Shown here in pieces: positions 1 to 8,284 of a DNA stretch of 64,000 nt. Source of the DNA: Hymenobacter cheonanensis (GTDB taxonomy: Bacteria > Bacteroidota > Bacteroidia > Cytophagales > Hymenobacteraceae); contig NZ_JAUQSW010000012.1 of the NCBI RefSeq assembly GCF_030581075.1, positions 1 to 64,000 of the forward strand, read 5' to 3'. The stretch's first letter is position 1. Every line of letters starts with the position of its first letter. A program made the translations under genes and the position numbers. Below the pieces are notes generated by a model, which ran no database searches, was not told the origin of the DNA, and worked only from the letters and a program-made list of their open reading frames with translations.

Positions 1-61
<61 letters not shown>

Positions 62-311
62 AAAATATTCCTGCACCTATCCGAAGATAGGCTGATGTCG
101 AGTGCTTTCCTTGCTCTTTTTGTTTGACGTTTTTAATTCGTGTCGTTTGGTTTAGTCACGTTAGTAGGCTTGCGCTTACTAGCGTGACTCCTCACGTTTT
201 GTCTATTTCCAACATTCAAAGAACGATTGTTGCTTCCATTTGAAGCAACATGGTGAGCTGCGTAGGCGGCCCTTTTTTGCTGTTTGCAGCGCCCTGTTTT
301 AATTGGGAGTG
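62..311 (-). other. rrn transcribed leader
   Basis: This ~250 nt AT-rich stretch lies between the nearest rrn promoter and the start of 16S. It should be the transcribed leader removed during rRNA processing. No convincing protein-coding gene is seen; the open frames here have no recognisable domains and would run through the promoters. I could not identify boxA-type antitermination signals with confidence. Confidence 0.6.
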
Positions 312-342
312 CAAAGGTAGCTGAATTTTTTGACTTTCCAAA
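312..342 (-). promoter_or_regulatory. rrn promoter P1 (proximal)
   Basis: On the minus strand TTTG (339-342) is followed after 19 nt by TACCTTTG (312-319). This matches the Bacteroidota primary sigma factor promoter, -33 TTG and -7 TAnnTTTG. Transcription would start near position 305 and read into 16S. Confidence 0.75.
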
Positions 343-415
343 TTTGAAGCGAAAAATTTTTAAGTTTTTCTTTTCTCGTTTTTCGGTCTGAATCGCTTTC
401 GGTTGAAGCGGGGTG

Positions 416-447
416 CAAAGGTACGGTGGGCTTTTCCGAGTTTGCAA
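416..447 (-). promoter_or_regulatory. rrn promoter P2 (middle)
   Basis: On the minus strand TTG (445-447) is followed after 21 nt by TACCTTTG (416-423). The -7 element is identical to those of P1 and P3. The spacer is slightly long, so this is the weakest match of the three. Confidence 0.6.
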
Positions 448-598
448 GAGGTTTGAAAAATTTCTTTTTCTACGTTTTGCAGAAGGGGCACGGCAAGTGA
501 GACACGCTGGCCAGCCGGGGAGTTCCGTGAGCTTTGCTTTTTGCTGGGGGACTTGCGTTTTTCCAGGTTTCCAGTGGGCCGGTTGCCGTTTGGGACTG

Positions 599-628
599 CA
601 AAGGTAGGAGGACTTTTTGGGTGGGCAA
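599..628 (-). promoter_or_regulatory. rrn promoter P3 (distal)
   Basis: On the minus strand TTG (626-628) is followed after 19 nt by TACCTTTG (599-606). It is the third copy of the same -7 octamer upstream of 16S. The stretch from 629 to 747 beyond it holds nothing I can identify. Confidence 0.7.
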
Positions 629-747
629 GCAGTGGTGTACGAAATAAGGCGAGCGAGGGTTGTAAGTAGCTGGGTTTAGGGAAGAAAAATTTTATTTGCT
701 GTTTGATGCCATATTCCCGCTCAGTTTCATCCCCTTATTATCACTCT

Positions 748-1470
748 ATGCGCTTCTTATTTCTCTGCTTGAGTTTATACTTCTTTGCCATAGCAACTTA
801 TGGACAAACAATGTTCGGCATGGAGAACATGCCAGCGTCGGCTTTTACAAAGTGGGCTGCGGCGACGCCAAAAGCTTACGAAGGTGTTTACCATTTTGGA
901 GAGTCGGAATGGGAATCGGATTTTGCATTGGTCGTTAGCGATGGGGTTGTAACGGCGCAGATTCGTTCGGGAGAATGGACAAAGAATCCAGAAAGGTGGC
1001 AGAAAGCTTATAAGACCCTCACTAACGTCAGAATTATTGGAAACAAGTTTTATTCAAAAGAGACTGAGGGAGATTTTGTGACCTTCTCCGATGAAGGTAA
1101 AAGGACTTATGGATTTCGAGTTAGGAAGTCTTGAAGTTTTCCAGCAACTAAACAACAAGCTGAAGTTGGGACACGGACCGGGCCACTGGCAGACTACTAC
1201 TACGGCGATTATCCACAGGCTTCTTATAAGGTGTTGAAGCCTGCGGAACTCACTCGGTATACTCAGGAGCAATTGGCGCTAATGCGCAACGAAGTATTTG
1301 CCAGGTATGGGTATGCCTTTTCAAAGAATGAGAAGATGCGGCGTCATTTTACAAAAAAGGAGTGGTACCAAGTCGAGAAGGTGTCTCTGGATTTGGTACT
1401 CACTCCTATTGAAAAACGGAATCTGCTAACGATACAGGCGGCAGAAGCTCAGGTGGCGCTACCGAAATAG
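748..1470 (+). pseudogene. YARHG-domain secreted protein, interrupted by an in-frame TGA
   Basis: The 5' part (ATG at 748, MRFLFLCLSLYFFAIATYGQ) begins with a clear signal peptide and ends at TGA 1132-1134. The same frame then stays open to the TAG at 1468-1470 and encodes a YARHG domain, with NEVFARYGYAF near residue 190 and KKEWYQ after it. The bridge between the halves reads as plausible protein (ADYYYGDYPQAS before the domain), as in intact YARHG proteins. One nonsense change in a ~240-residue gene is therefore the simplest reading. The domain is thought to be extracytoplasmic and its function is unknown. GC content is lower than in the neighbours. The alternative is two separate genes, but the second would lack a signal peptide. 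Its 3' end overlaps purA by 12 nt, tail to tail. Confidence 0.7.
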
Positions 1471-2727
1471 CGTGCTCACTCTATCCGGGCCGACGCTGAC
1501 GATGCGGATGGGCACTTGTAGCTCTTTTTCGAGGAAAGCCAGATAATCTTGGAGGGGCTGGGGGAACTGGGCGGCGTCGGTGACTTGGGTGAGGTCGGTG
1601 TACCAGCCGGGGATGGTGACGTACTCGGGAGTAATGGTTTCGAGCTGGCCGGGGTCGGGGAGGTTGGGGGTACTATCGCCGGTGGCGGTGCGGTAATGGG
1701 TACAGGCCTGGATTTCGGCGAAACCGTCGAGCACGTCAGCCTTCATGAGGTGCAGCTCGGTAACGCCGTTGAGCATGATGGCGTAGCGCAGGGCGGGCAG
1801 GTCTATCCAACCGGTGCGGCGGGGGCGGCCGGTGGTGGAGCCGAACTCGCGGCCGGCCTGGCGGATTTGCTCGCCGACTTCGTCATTTAGCTCTGTGGGG
1901 AAAGGGCCGCTGCCGACGCGGGTACAGTAGGCCTTGGTGATGCCGTAGACCTTGTCGATATGGCGGGGTGCGATGCCGAGGCCGGTGCAGGCGCCGGCGG
2001 CGATGGTGCTAGACGACGTAACGTAGGGATATGTGCCAAAATCAATGTCTAGCAACGAGCCCTGGGCACCTTCGGCGAGGATGCGCTTGCCTTGGCTGAG
2101 GAGGTCATTGAGCAGGAACTCGGTATCGACGAGTTGGAGGGTGCGCAGGAACTCGACGGCGGAGAAGAATTCGGCTTCGAACTCGGCGATTTCCAACTCT
2201 TTATTATAATGAGCGGCAATGCTGGCGTGGTGAGCGACGGCTTCCTGGTAGCGCTCCTTAAAATCGGGGAGCAGGATGTGGCTGACGCGCAGGCCCACGC
2301 GGCCGATTTTATCGGAGTAGGTGGGGCCGATGCCTTTGAGAGTACTGCCGATTTTGGTGTTGCCGCGGGCTTCTTCGCTAATGCGGTCGAGGGCGCGGTG
2401 CGACGGCAGGATGAGCTGGGCTTTTTTGGAAATGTAGAGATTTTGGCTCCAGTCCACGCCCCTATCGGTAAGTTTTTGCAGCTCGCCGCGGAATACGACG
2501 GGGTCGAGCACGACGCCGTTGCCGACGATATTGAGGATGTGCGGGTGGAAAATGCCGCTGGGCACCTGGTGCAATACGTGTTTCAGGCCATCGAAGGTGA
2601 GGGTATGGCCGGCATTGGGGCCGCCCTGGAAGCGGGCTACGGCATCGTAGGTAGGGGCTAGCACATCTACGATTTTACCTTTTCCTTCGTCGCCCCACTG
2701 GAGGCCTACTAGTACGTCAACTGGCAT
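1459..2727 (-). CDS. purA: Adenylosuccinate synthetase
   Basis: The enzyme joins IMP and aspartate using GTP, the first committed step from IMP to AMP, in the cytoplasm. The 422-residue product has the usual family length. It opens with the phosphate-binding motif QWGDEGKGK near residue 10, followed by GGPNAGHT with the catalytic histidine; GSTTGRPRRTGWID appears near residue 300. ATG at 2727 fits the family N-terminus (MPVDVLVGLQWGDEGKGK). It stands alone on the minus strand, about 130 nt after the terminator of the STAS gene, and overlaps the tail of the convergent YARHG gene by 12 nt. Confidence 0.97.
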   Translation of the reverse strand: MPVDVLVGLQWGDEGKGKIVDVLAPTYDAVARFQGGPNAGHTLTFDGLKHVLHQVPSGIFHPHILNIVGNGVVLDPVVFRGELQKLTDRGVDWSQNLYISKKAQLILPSHRALDRISEEARGNTKIGSTLKGIGPTYSDKIGRVGLRVSHILLPDFKERYQEAVAHHASIAAHYNKELEIAEFEAEFFSAVEFLRTLQLVDTEFLLNDLLSQGKRILAEGAQGSLLDIDFGTYPYVTSSSTIAAGACTGLGIAPRHIDKVYGITKAYCTRVGSGPFPTELNDEVGEQIRQAGREFGSTTGRPRRTGWIDLPALRYAIMLNGVTELHLMKADVLDGFAEIQACTHYRTATGDSTPNLPDPGQLETITPEYVTIPGWYTDLTQVTDAAQFPQPLQDYLAFLEKELQVPIRIVSVGPDRVSTLFR

Positions 2728-2844
2728 TTTGCTAGGTGTTTATTTCTCTTCGCGTGGCGCTTTATCACTAGGCCTCTCTCCTACTTGGAAAGTCGGAACC
2801 TACTAATTCTTCGTTGGCTGGGAGGGTGTTTTAAGATTCAGGGC

Positions 2845-2872
2845 AAAAAAATAGCCGCCTAGGAGGCGGCTA
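2845..2872 (-). terminator. Intrinsic terminator containing the STAS stop codon
   Basis: On the minus strand TAGCCGCCT (2864-2872) pairs with AGGCGGCTA (2852-2860) across a 3-nt loop and is followed by a run of seven T. The hairpin contains the last codons and stop of the STAS gene, so termination starts immediately at the end of translation. Confidence 0.8.
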
Positions 2873-3209
2873 GGGTAAGCTGCTGGCGGGCGGTGGCCTC
2901 GTCGGCAGCTACGGTAAAAATGTTGTTTAGCTTGGTAAGTGCCAGCATTTTGCGCGGGTGGTCGGCGGGGTTGATAAGGACCATTTCTCCACCCCGGCTG
3001 CGAAACTTAGTGAGCAGCGACACCAGGATGCCCAGGCCCGTACTGTTGATATAGCGCACACCGGATAAATCTACCGCGCAATTCGTAACGGCCTCTCCCA
3101 AATAGCTATCTACTGCGTGCAGCATCTGCTGCGTATCGGGGCTGCCGATGAGGTCGCCGGTGAGCGTGACTAATAAGATGCCGTTGGTGAGCGTGCTGGT
3201 GGAAGTCAT
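2859..3209 (-). CDS. STAS-domain protein, anti-sigma factor antagonist type
   Basis: The product of 116 residues is a single STAS domain. The phosphorylation-site region reads VDLSGVRYINSTGLGILVSL, with the conserved serine in NSTGLG near residue 56. Such proteins are switched by phosphorylation and bind an anti-sigma factor/kinase, as in SpoIIAA/RsbV partner switching. No partner kinase or phosphatase lies next to it. The frame is open 32 codons upstream, but ATG at 3209 is preferred because the domain starts right after it and the extension is basic and unlike the family. It lies 49 nt downstream of fur. Confidence 0.85.
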   Translation of the reverse strand: MTSTSTLTNGILLVTLTGDLIGSPDTQQMLHAVDSYLGEAVTNCAVDLSGVRYINSTGLGILVSLLTKFRSRGGEMVLINPADHPRKMLALTKLNNIFTVAADEATARQQLTLAAS

Positions 3210-3258
3210 TCGGGTGGCTTTGGTTGGTAAAAGCCGGTTAGGTAGGTAGCGTAGAGGG

Positions 3259-3852
3259 CTAGTGAGCGGGCGGTGTGGCCGCCGCTTTGGCGCGGCAATC
3301 GCCACAAACGCCGTACAAATTTAGGGAATGATGCAGGATATGGAAGTTGAGCAGGTCGCCCACCATCGTTTGAATGCCGTGAATGCGCGGGTCGCAGAAC
3401 TCAACCACCTTGTGGCACTCGGTGCAGATAACGTGGTCGTGCTGCCGGTAGCCGTAGCTTTTTTCGTACTGCGCCAGGTTGCGGCCAAACTGGTGCTTGC
3501 TTACTAGGCCCTGCTCTACCAGCAAATCCAGGGTGTTATACACCGTGGCGCGGCTTACCTGCAGGTTACGCTCCTTCATACCGGCGTAAAGCTCTTCGAC
3601 ATCGAAGTGGCCCGAGCGCACGTAAATTTCTTCGAGAATGGCGTAGCGCTCGGCCGTTTTGCGGAGGCCTTTATTTTCGAGGTGGGCGGTAAATATTTTT
3701 TTAACCTCTTCGAGGCGGTCGGTATTCAGCGTGGCCTGGCTGGATGCGCTAGGGGTGTGCCGGGCAGCGTAGCCGGTTTCGGACGAGCCGCCGGCGCCCT
3801 GCGCGGCCTCGGCAGCCAGTGCGGCAGAAGATGAATTCACGGGATAAGACAT
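3259..3852 (-). CDS. fur: Fur-family metal-responsive transcriptional repressor
   Basis: The 197-residue protein has a winged helix (SRATVYNTLDLLVEQGL, about residues 105-121) and a C-terminal metal-binding dimerisation domain (HDHVICTECHKVVEFCD, then C-G-D-C near the C-terminus, giving two CxxC pairs). It should control iron or another metal regulon by binding operators when metal-loaded. The first ~45 residues are a low-complexity Ala/Ser/Gly tail absent from most Fur proteins. ATG at 3852 was chosen over one 11 codons upstream; neither has a clear ribosome binding site. Fur, PerR and Zur cannot be separated by eye here, though general Fur is most likely. Confidence 0.88.
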   Translation of the reverse strand: MSYPVNSSSAALAAEAAQGAGGSSETGYAARHTPSASSQATLNTDRLEEVKKIFTAHLENKGLRKTAERYAILEEIYVRSGHFDVEELYAGMKERNLQVSRATVYNTLDLLVEQGLVSKHQFGRNLAQYEKSYGYRQHDHVICTECHKVVEFCDPRIHGIQTMVGDLLNFHILHHSLNLYGVCGDCRAKAAATPPAH

Positions 3853-3907
3853 AGGAGGCACGTAATAAGTAAGTCGGGTACACAAGCCGCGAGCCTGGCG
3901 TTAGGTT

Positions 3908-4237
3908 TCACTGCTCGAAATAAAGCGGGTAATGGTTGGCGCAGCCCGGATTGAAGGCGGCGCCGCACGCGGGGCAGCTATTACCGCAGGCCAGGTAGCT
4001 ACTGATACTGAGGGTAGTGTGGCAGTTGCCGCAGTATACCGCGTGGGTGGCAAATTCGGCTTTGGGCCATACCACGGGCGCGTGGCCCGCCGCTTCCTCG
4101 TGGCAGTGAATGCAGCCGTAAAACGTGTCGCAGCACTTGAGGCGCAGGGCGATAATATCGCGCTCGCTGTGGTAGTGCGCGCACTGGGTACGGGCATTCA
4201 GGTTGGTGCCGGCCAGGGAGATGGGCGCTAGGGGCAT
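3908..4237 (-). CDS. CHY-type zinc-finger protein
   Basis: The 109-residue protein is rich in Cys and His arranged as in the CHY zinc-finger family: CAHYHSERDIIALRL at the front, CCDTFYGCIHCHEEAAGH next, then CxxC pairs (CGNC, CPAC). The family binds several zinc ions; eukaryotic relatives include Hot13, but the bacterial role is unknown. Its ATG directly follows the TAA of the RelA/SpoT gene upstream, so the two are probably co-transcribed and translationally linked. A free-standing small zinc protein is the safest description. Confidence 0.8.
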   Translation of the reverse strand: MPLAPISLAGTNLNARTQCAHYHSERDIIALRLKCCDTFYGCIHCHEEAAGHAPVVWPKAEFATHAVYCGNCHTTLSISSYLACGNSCPACGAAFNPGCANHYPLYFEQ

Positions 4238-6442
4238 TTACGAATCGAAGCGCTCGACCTGCAGCACGCCATTCACTTTAGAGAGGCGCTGGATGAGCTT
4301 GTTGAGGTGGTCGGTATCGTTGATGAACACCATAATCTGACCTTCAAAGAACCCATCGTTCGAGTCGACGGTGATGGAGCGCATATTCACCTTGAGGCTG
4401 GTCGAAATGATGCGCGTCACGTCGTTCACAATGCCCACGCGGTCGGAGCCCTTGATGCGGATGCCGGCCAGGAAGGCCAGTTCCAACTGGTCGGTCCACT
4501 TGGCACGCACGATGCGGTTACCGTAGTTCGACATCAGGTCGACGGCCCGGTGGCAACTGGTGCGGTGAATAATGAGGCCGGTTTCGGTTTCGAAGCCAAA
4601 CACGTCGTCGCCCGGTATCGGGTTGCAGCAGCGCGCCAGGCTGTGGTTGAACTTGTCGGTGCGCTCGCCTACCACGAGCATATCGGCGCGCACGCCCCTG
4701 ATTTTCTGCACCTCGTGGTCGAATGCCTTGCGCTCCAGCACCGAGTCGGCCCGGGCGGCGGCAGTGGGCTTGAACAGGGAATCGCGGATTTCGCGGCCAT
4801 CGAGCTGGCCGGTGGCTAGCCGGTAATAGAATTCCTGGGCCGTAGGCACGTTGAAATACGTGAGCACGCGCTGAAAATTCTCGGGCGTGTTTTCTACCCC
4901 GATTAGCTCCAGGCGCTTTTCCAGAATGAACTTGCCATCATCGGCCTTGGCGCGCTTGTCGTCGCGCAGAAATTCCTTGATTTTGGACTTCGCCTTGCTG
5001 GTAATCACGTAGTTGAGCCACTCCGGCGTGGGCCGCTGCTTGTGCGAGGTCAGAATTTCGACTTGGTCGCCGTTGCGCAACTGGTAGCTGAAGGGCTCCA
5101 GCTTCTGATTCACCTTGGCCCCCAGGCAATGCAGGCCGATGTGCGTGTGGATATCGAAGGCGAAATCGAGCGCCGTGGCTTTATCGGGCAGAATCACGAG
5201 CTTGCCCTTGGGCGTAAAGGTGTACACCTCCTTCACGAACAGGTTCTGGCGGAACTCGTCCATGAATTCGAGCGCGCTGGAGTTGTTAGTTTCCAGCATC
5301 TCGCGCACCCGGTTCACCCAGGCTTCGAGCGTACTCTCGGGCTGGAGGCTGCCGGTATCCTTGTATTTCCAGTGCGCGGCGTAGCCTTTTTCGGCAATGT
5401 CATCCATGCGCCGCGAGCGGATTTGCACCTCCACCCACTGGCCGGGGTGCGACATCACGGTGGTGTGCAGGCTCTCATAGCCATTGGCCTTGGGCGTGCT
5501 CACCCAGTCGCGCAGGCGGTCGGGGTTGGGCTGGTAAAAGTCCGTAACGATAGAGTACACCTGCCAGCAGGCAGCCTTTTCCTGCTCGGGCGGCACATCC
5601 AGGATGACGCGGATGGCAAACAGGTCGTACACCTCCTCAAAGGTCACGTTCTGCTTACGCATCTTCTTGAGAATGGAGTAGATACTCTTGGGCCGCCCTT
5701 TTATCTCATAGCTGAAGCCCTGGGCTTTCAACTCGTCGTCGATGGGTTGTACGAATTCCTTGATGAAGCGATTACGAGCGCTTTGGCTCTGTTTTACCTT
5801 GCCTTTCAGCTCGTTATAAACCTCGGTATCGGTATACTTGAGGTGCAGGTCTTCCAGCTCCGTTTTAATGGCGTAGAGGCCTAGGCGGTGGGCTAGCGGC
5901 GCGTAGAGGTAGATGGTTTCGCTGGCAATTTTGAGCTGCTTGTGACGCGGCATCGAGTCAAGCGTGCGCATGTTGTGCAGGCGGTCGGCGAGCTTGATGA
6001 GAATCACGCGCACATCCTCGCTCAGCGTAAGCAGCATTTTGCGGAAGTTCTCGGCCTGCTCGCTGGTGCCCTGCTCGAAAACACCCGAAATTTTGGTGAG
6101 GCCATCGATAATGCGCGCCGTTTTGTGGCCGAAGTCGCGCTCGATATCCGAAATTTCGGTGGGTGTATCCTCCACTACGTCGTGCAGCAGGGCCGCCACG
6201 ATGCTCGTGGTGCCCAGCCCGATTTCTTCCACCGCAATCTGCGCCACGGCCAGCGGGTGCAGAATGTAGGGCTCGCCCGACTTGCGGCGCATGTTTTTGT
6301 GCGCTTCCAGGCTTTGGTTGAAAGCCTTCTTAATCAGCTTGGTATCGCCATCGTGCAGGTACGGCTTGGCCGTGCGCAGCAGGCGGCGGTAGTGGCGCAG
6401 AATTTCCTGGCGCTCAGCTTCGAGGTCAATTACGGGAGGCAT
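4238..6442 (-). CDS. spoT: Bifunctional (p)ppGpp synthetase/hydrolase, RelA/SpoT family
   Basis: This 734-residue protein makes and degrades the stringent-response alarmone (p)ppGpp. Domains in order: an HD hydrolase (AALLHDVVEDTPTE near residue 85, so the hydrolase appears active), a synthetase (RDWVSTPKANGYESLHTTV near residue 310), a TGS domain (EVYTFTPKGKLVILPDKATA near residue 410), a conserved central region containing RCCNPIPGDD near residue 625, and a C-terminal ACT domain. Length and order are normal for a long Rsh enzyme. Its stop abuts the start of the CHY zinc-finger gene. The start is divergent from tRNA-Leu. Confidence 0.96.
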   Translation of the reverse strand: MPPVIDLEAERQEILRHYRRLLRTAKPYLHDGDTKLIKKAFNQSLEAHKNMRRKSGEPYILHPLAVAQIAVEEIGLGTTSIVAALLHDVVEDTPTEISDIERDFGHKTARIIDGLTKISGVFEQGTSEQAENFRKMLLTLSEDVRVILIKLADRLHNMRTLDSMPRHKQLKIASETIYLYAPLAHRLGLYAIKTELEDLHLKYTDTEVYNELKGKVKQSQSARNRFIKEFVQPIDDELKAQGFSYEIKGRPKSIYSILKKMRKQNVTFEEVYDLFAIRVILDVPPEQEKAACWQVYSIVTDFYQPNPDRLRDWVSTPKANGYESLHTTVMSHPGQWVEVQIRSRRMDDIAEKGYAAHWKYKDTGSLQPESTLEAWVNRVREMLETNNSSALEFMDEFRQNLFVKEVYTFTPKGKLVILPDKATALDFAFDIHTHIGLHCLGAKVNQKLEPFSYQLRNGDQVEILTSHKQRPTPEWLNYVITSKAKSKIKEFLRDDKRAKADDGKFILEKRLELIGVENTPENFQRVLTYFNVPTAQEFYYRLATGQLDGREIRDSLFKPTAAARADSVLERKAFDHEVQKIRGVRADMLVVGERTDKFNHSLARCCNPIPGDDVFGFETETGLIIHRTSCHRAVDLMSNYGNRIVRAKWTDQLELAFLAGIRIKGSDRVGIVNDVTRIISTSLKVNMRSITVDSNDGFFEGQIMVFINDTDHLNKLIQRLSKVNGVLQVERFDS

Positions 6443-6557
6443 GGTACCACAAATAACAGGCGTGGAAGCGGAAAGGTGGCACGGGCCGGCTAAGTAAGCG
6501 TGGGCTCGGCCGGCGGGGCGTGCCCTGGCAATTGCCAGGCTAAAGCTTGCACTACAC

Positions 6558-6588
6558 TTGTGAAGCCAGCGAATAAGTTATACCTTTG
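6558..6588 (+). promoter_or_regulatory. Promoter of tRNA-Leu
   Basis: TTG at 6558-6560 is followed after 20 nt by TACCTTTG at 6581-6588, a full match to the Bacteroidota -33/-7 promoter. Transcription would begin around 6595, about 30 nt before the mature tRNA. Confidence 0.8.
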
Positions 6589-6625
6589 CGGCCCCGCAGC
6601 GAATGGCGACGGGCAGCCCCAACTT

Positions 6626-6707
6626 GCGGATGTGGCGAAATTGGTAGACGCGCCAGATTTAGGCTCTGGTTCCTTACGGTGTGTGGGTTCGAGTCCCTCC
6701 ATCCGCA
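6626..6707 (+). tRNA. tRNA-Leu(UAG)
   Basis: The acceptor stem GCGGATG (6626-6632) pairs with CATCCGC (6700-6706), with discriminator A at 6707. The anticodon arm CCAGA/TCTGG encloses the loop TTTAGGC, giving anticodon TAG, which reads CUA and related leucine codons. A long variable arm and the TTCGAGT T-loop are present, as expected of a class II tRNA. The CCA end is not encoded. CTA is used unusually often in this window, so this tRNA is relevant to the local codon choice. Confidence 0.95.
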
Positions 6708-6721
6708 CTTTTCTGTTAAGC

Positions 6722-6756
6722 AGGCCCCTGGCTACGTAGTTGGGGGCCTTTTTTTT
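6722..6756 (+). terminator. Terminator of tRNA-Leu
   Basis: AGGCCCC (6722-6728) pairs with GGGGCCT (6743-6749) and is followed by a run of eight T. It lies between the tRNA and tig, which shows that tig should start downstream of 6756. Confidence 0.85.
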
Positions 6757-6796
6757 AACCTTTCCGACTGGCAAGCACCAGCTTGCTCCCACCGTT

Positions 6797-8131
6797 TTGA
6801 ATATTACGCTTGACCGCAATGAGGAGCAGCTAACCGGGCTGCTGAACGTGCACCTGGACGAGGCTGACTACAGCGATGCCGTAGAGAAGCAAATCAGGGA
6901 AACCACCAAGAAGGCGCAGTTCAAGGGCTTCCGCCCCGGCAAAGTGCCCGCTGGCCTGGTGCGCAAAATGTACGGCAAAGGCATTCTGGCCGATGAAATC
7001 AACCGCCTGCTCGGCAGCTCGGTTGATACGTATTTGAAGGATAACAACGTAAAAATCCTGGGCGAGCCGATTCCGGTGCCGAGCGATGTTGATTTCGATA
7101 CCGCTAAGTCGTTCGACTTCCAGTTTGAGCTAGGCCTGCTGCCCGACTTCGAGCTGCCCGCCGACCAGCAGGTGGAGCTGAAGCGCCCCGCCATTACGCT
7201 CGACGACGCGACCCTGGCCGAAACCAACGAGCAGATTGTGCGTCAGTTTGGTGAAACCACCAACCCCGAGGTTTCGGAGGCGGATGACTACCTCTTCGGC
7301 AAGCTGAAGAAGGCTGGTGCCGAAGGCGAAGGCCAGACAGTGCTGCTGCCCATCAACAAGGTGAAAAACGGCCAGGAGCGCTTCATCGGCGTGAAGGCCG
7401 GCGACACGCTGACGTTTGACCTGAGCGATGCCTTTGGGGGCGACGCGGGGGCTATCCGCAGCTTCTCGGGCCTGAGCCGCGAGGAAGCTGCCGGTGCTAC
7501 CGGCGACTACGAGTTTGAGGTAGAGAAAATCAACCGCACGGCGGCTCCCGAAGAAAATCAGGAGCTGTTCGACAAGGTATTCGGCCCCGAGGCGGTTTCT
7601 TCGAAAGAGGAATTCGACGCCAAGGTGCGCGAGACGGTGCAGGGCAACTACGACCGCGAGTCGGATAACCTACTGAACCGCAAGCTCATCGACGCGATGA
7701 TTGACAACACCACCATCCGCATTCCGGTGGATTTCTTCAAAAAGTGGCTGGTGCGCGCCAACGAAGGCAAGCTCGACGCCGCTACCGTGGAGCAGCACTA
7801 CTCGGACTACGAGCGCGAGCTGAAGTGGAGCCTCATCCGCAACAAGGTGGTGGAAGACATGGGCCTCAAAGTAGAAACCGCTGAAATCCGTGACCGCGTG
7901 CTGGACAAGATTCTGGGCCAGTTTGGCGGCGGTATGCAGCTGACCGACGAAATGCGCCAAGGCATGGTGGGCTTTGCCGATAACTACCTGAAGCAGGAGA
8001 ACGGCAAAAACTACGTGCAGGAGTACGAAGCCATTCTGGCAGAGAAAGTAGTGGAGGCCCTGCGTGGCAAAGTTGTTGTTACGGATGAGCCCGTAACGGC
8101 CGAAGAATTCCGCAACCAGAACGAGGGCTAA
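6797..8131 (+). CDS. tig: Trigger factor, ribosome-associated chaperone
   Basis: The protein binds nascent chains at the ribosome exit and has a peptidyl-prolyl isomerase-type middle domain. The N-terminal ribosome-docking signature is FKGFRPGKVP near residue 40. The start chosen is TTG at 6797, giving MNITLDRNEEQLTG, which matches Bacteroidota trigger factors; the only other upstream candidate start lies inside the tRNA terminator. The predicted 444 residues fit the family. The middle region is short and divergent, as is common in this phylum, so isomerase activity is not assured. An intrinsic terminator follows 23 nt after the stop, so clpP is probably transcribed separately. Confidence 0.92.
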   Translation: MNITLDRNEEQLTGLLNVHLDEADYSDAVEKQIRETTKKAQFKGFRPGKVPAGLVRKMYGKGILADEINRLLGSSVDTYLKDNNVKILGEPIPVPSDVDFDTAKSFDFQFELGLLPDFELPADQQVELKRPAITLDDATLAETNEQIVRQFGETTNPEVSEADDYLFGKLKKAGAEGEGQTVLLPINKVKNGQERFIGVKAGDTLTFDLSDAFGGDAGAIRSFSGLSREEAAGATGDYEFEVEKINRTAAPEENQELFDKVFGPEAVSSKEEFDAKVRETVQGNYDRESDNLLNRKLIDAMIDNTTIRIPVDFFKKWLVRANEGKLDAATVEQHYSDYERELKWSLIRNKVVEDMGLKVETAEIRDRVLDKILGQFGGGMQLTDEMRQGMVGFADNYLKQENGKNYVQEYEAILAEKVVEALRGKVVVTDEPVTAEEFRNQNEG

Positions 8132-8154
8132 ACCTTCGGGCCGGTTGACAAGTT

Positions 8155-8189
8155 AAAAAAGCCTTTACGCCCCGCGTAAGGGCTTTTTT
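8155..8189. terminator. Terminator after tig
   Basis: AAAAAAGCCTTTACGC (8155-8170) and GCGTAAGGGCTTTTTT (8174-8189) form a hairpin with one G-U pair, a 3-nt loop and U-tracts on both strands. It separates tig from clpP. Confidence 0.85.
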
Positions 8190-8284
8190 GTGTTGTGCGC
8201 AGTACGTTTACAACATTGGCGGCCCCTACTCGTCTTTTGGTTTTGAACACGGGCCGGCAGCCGCTGGCCCCCTACTTACTTCCC

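Noticed and set aside
1132..1134. TGA in the YARHG gene as selenocysteine or programmed readthrough
   Set aside because: No selenocysteine genes or downstream insertion hairpin were seen, and the family does not use selenocysteine.
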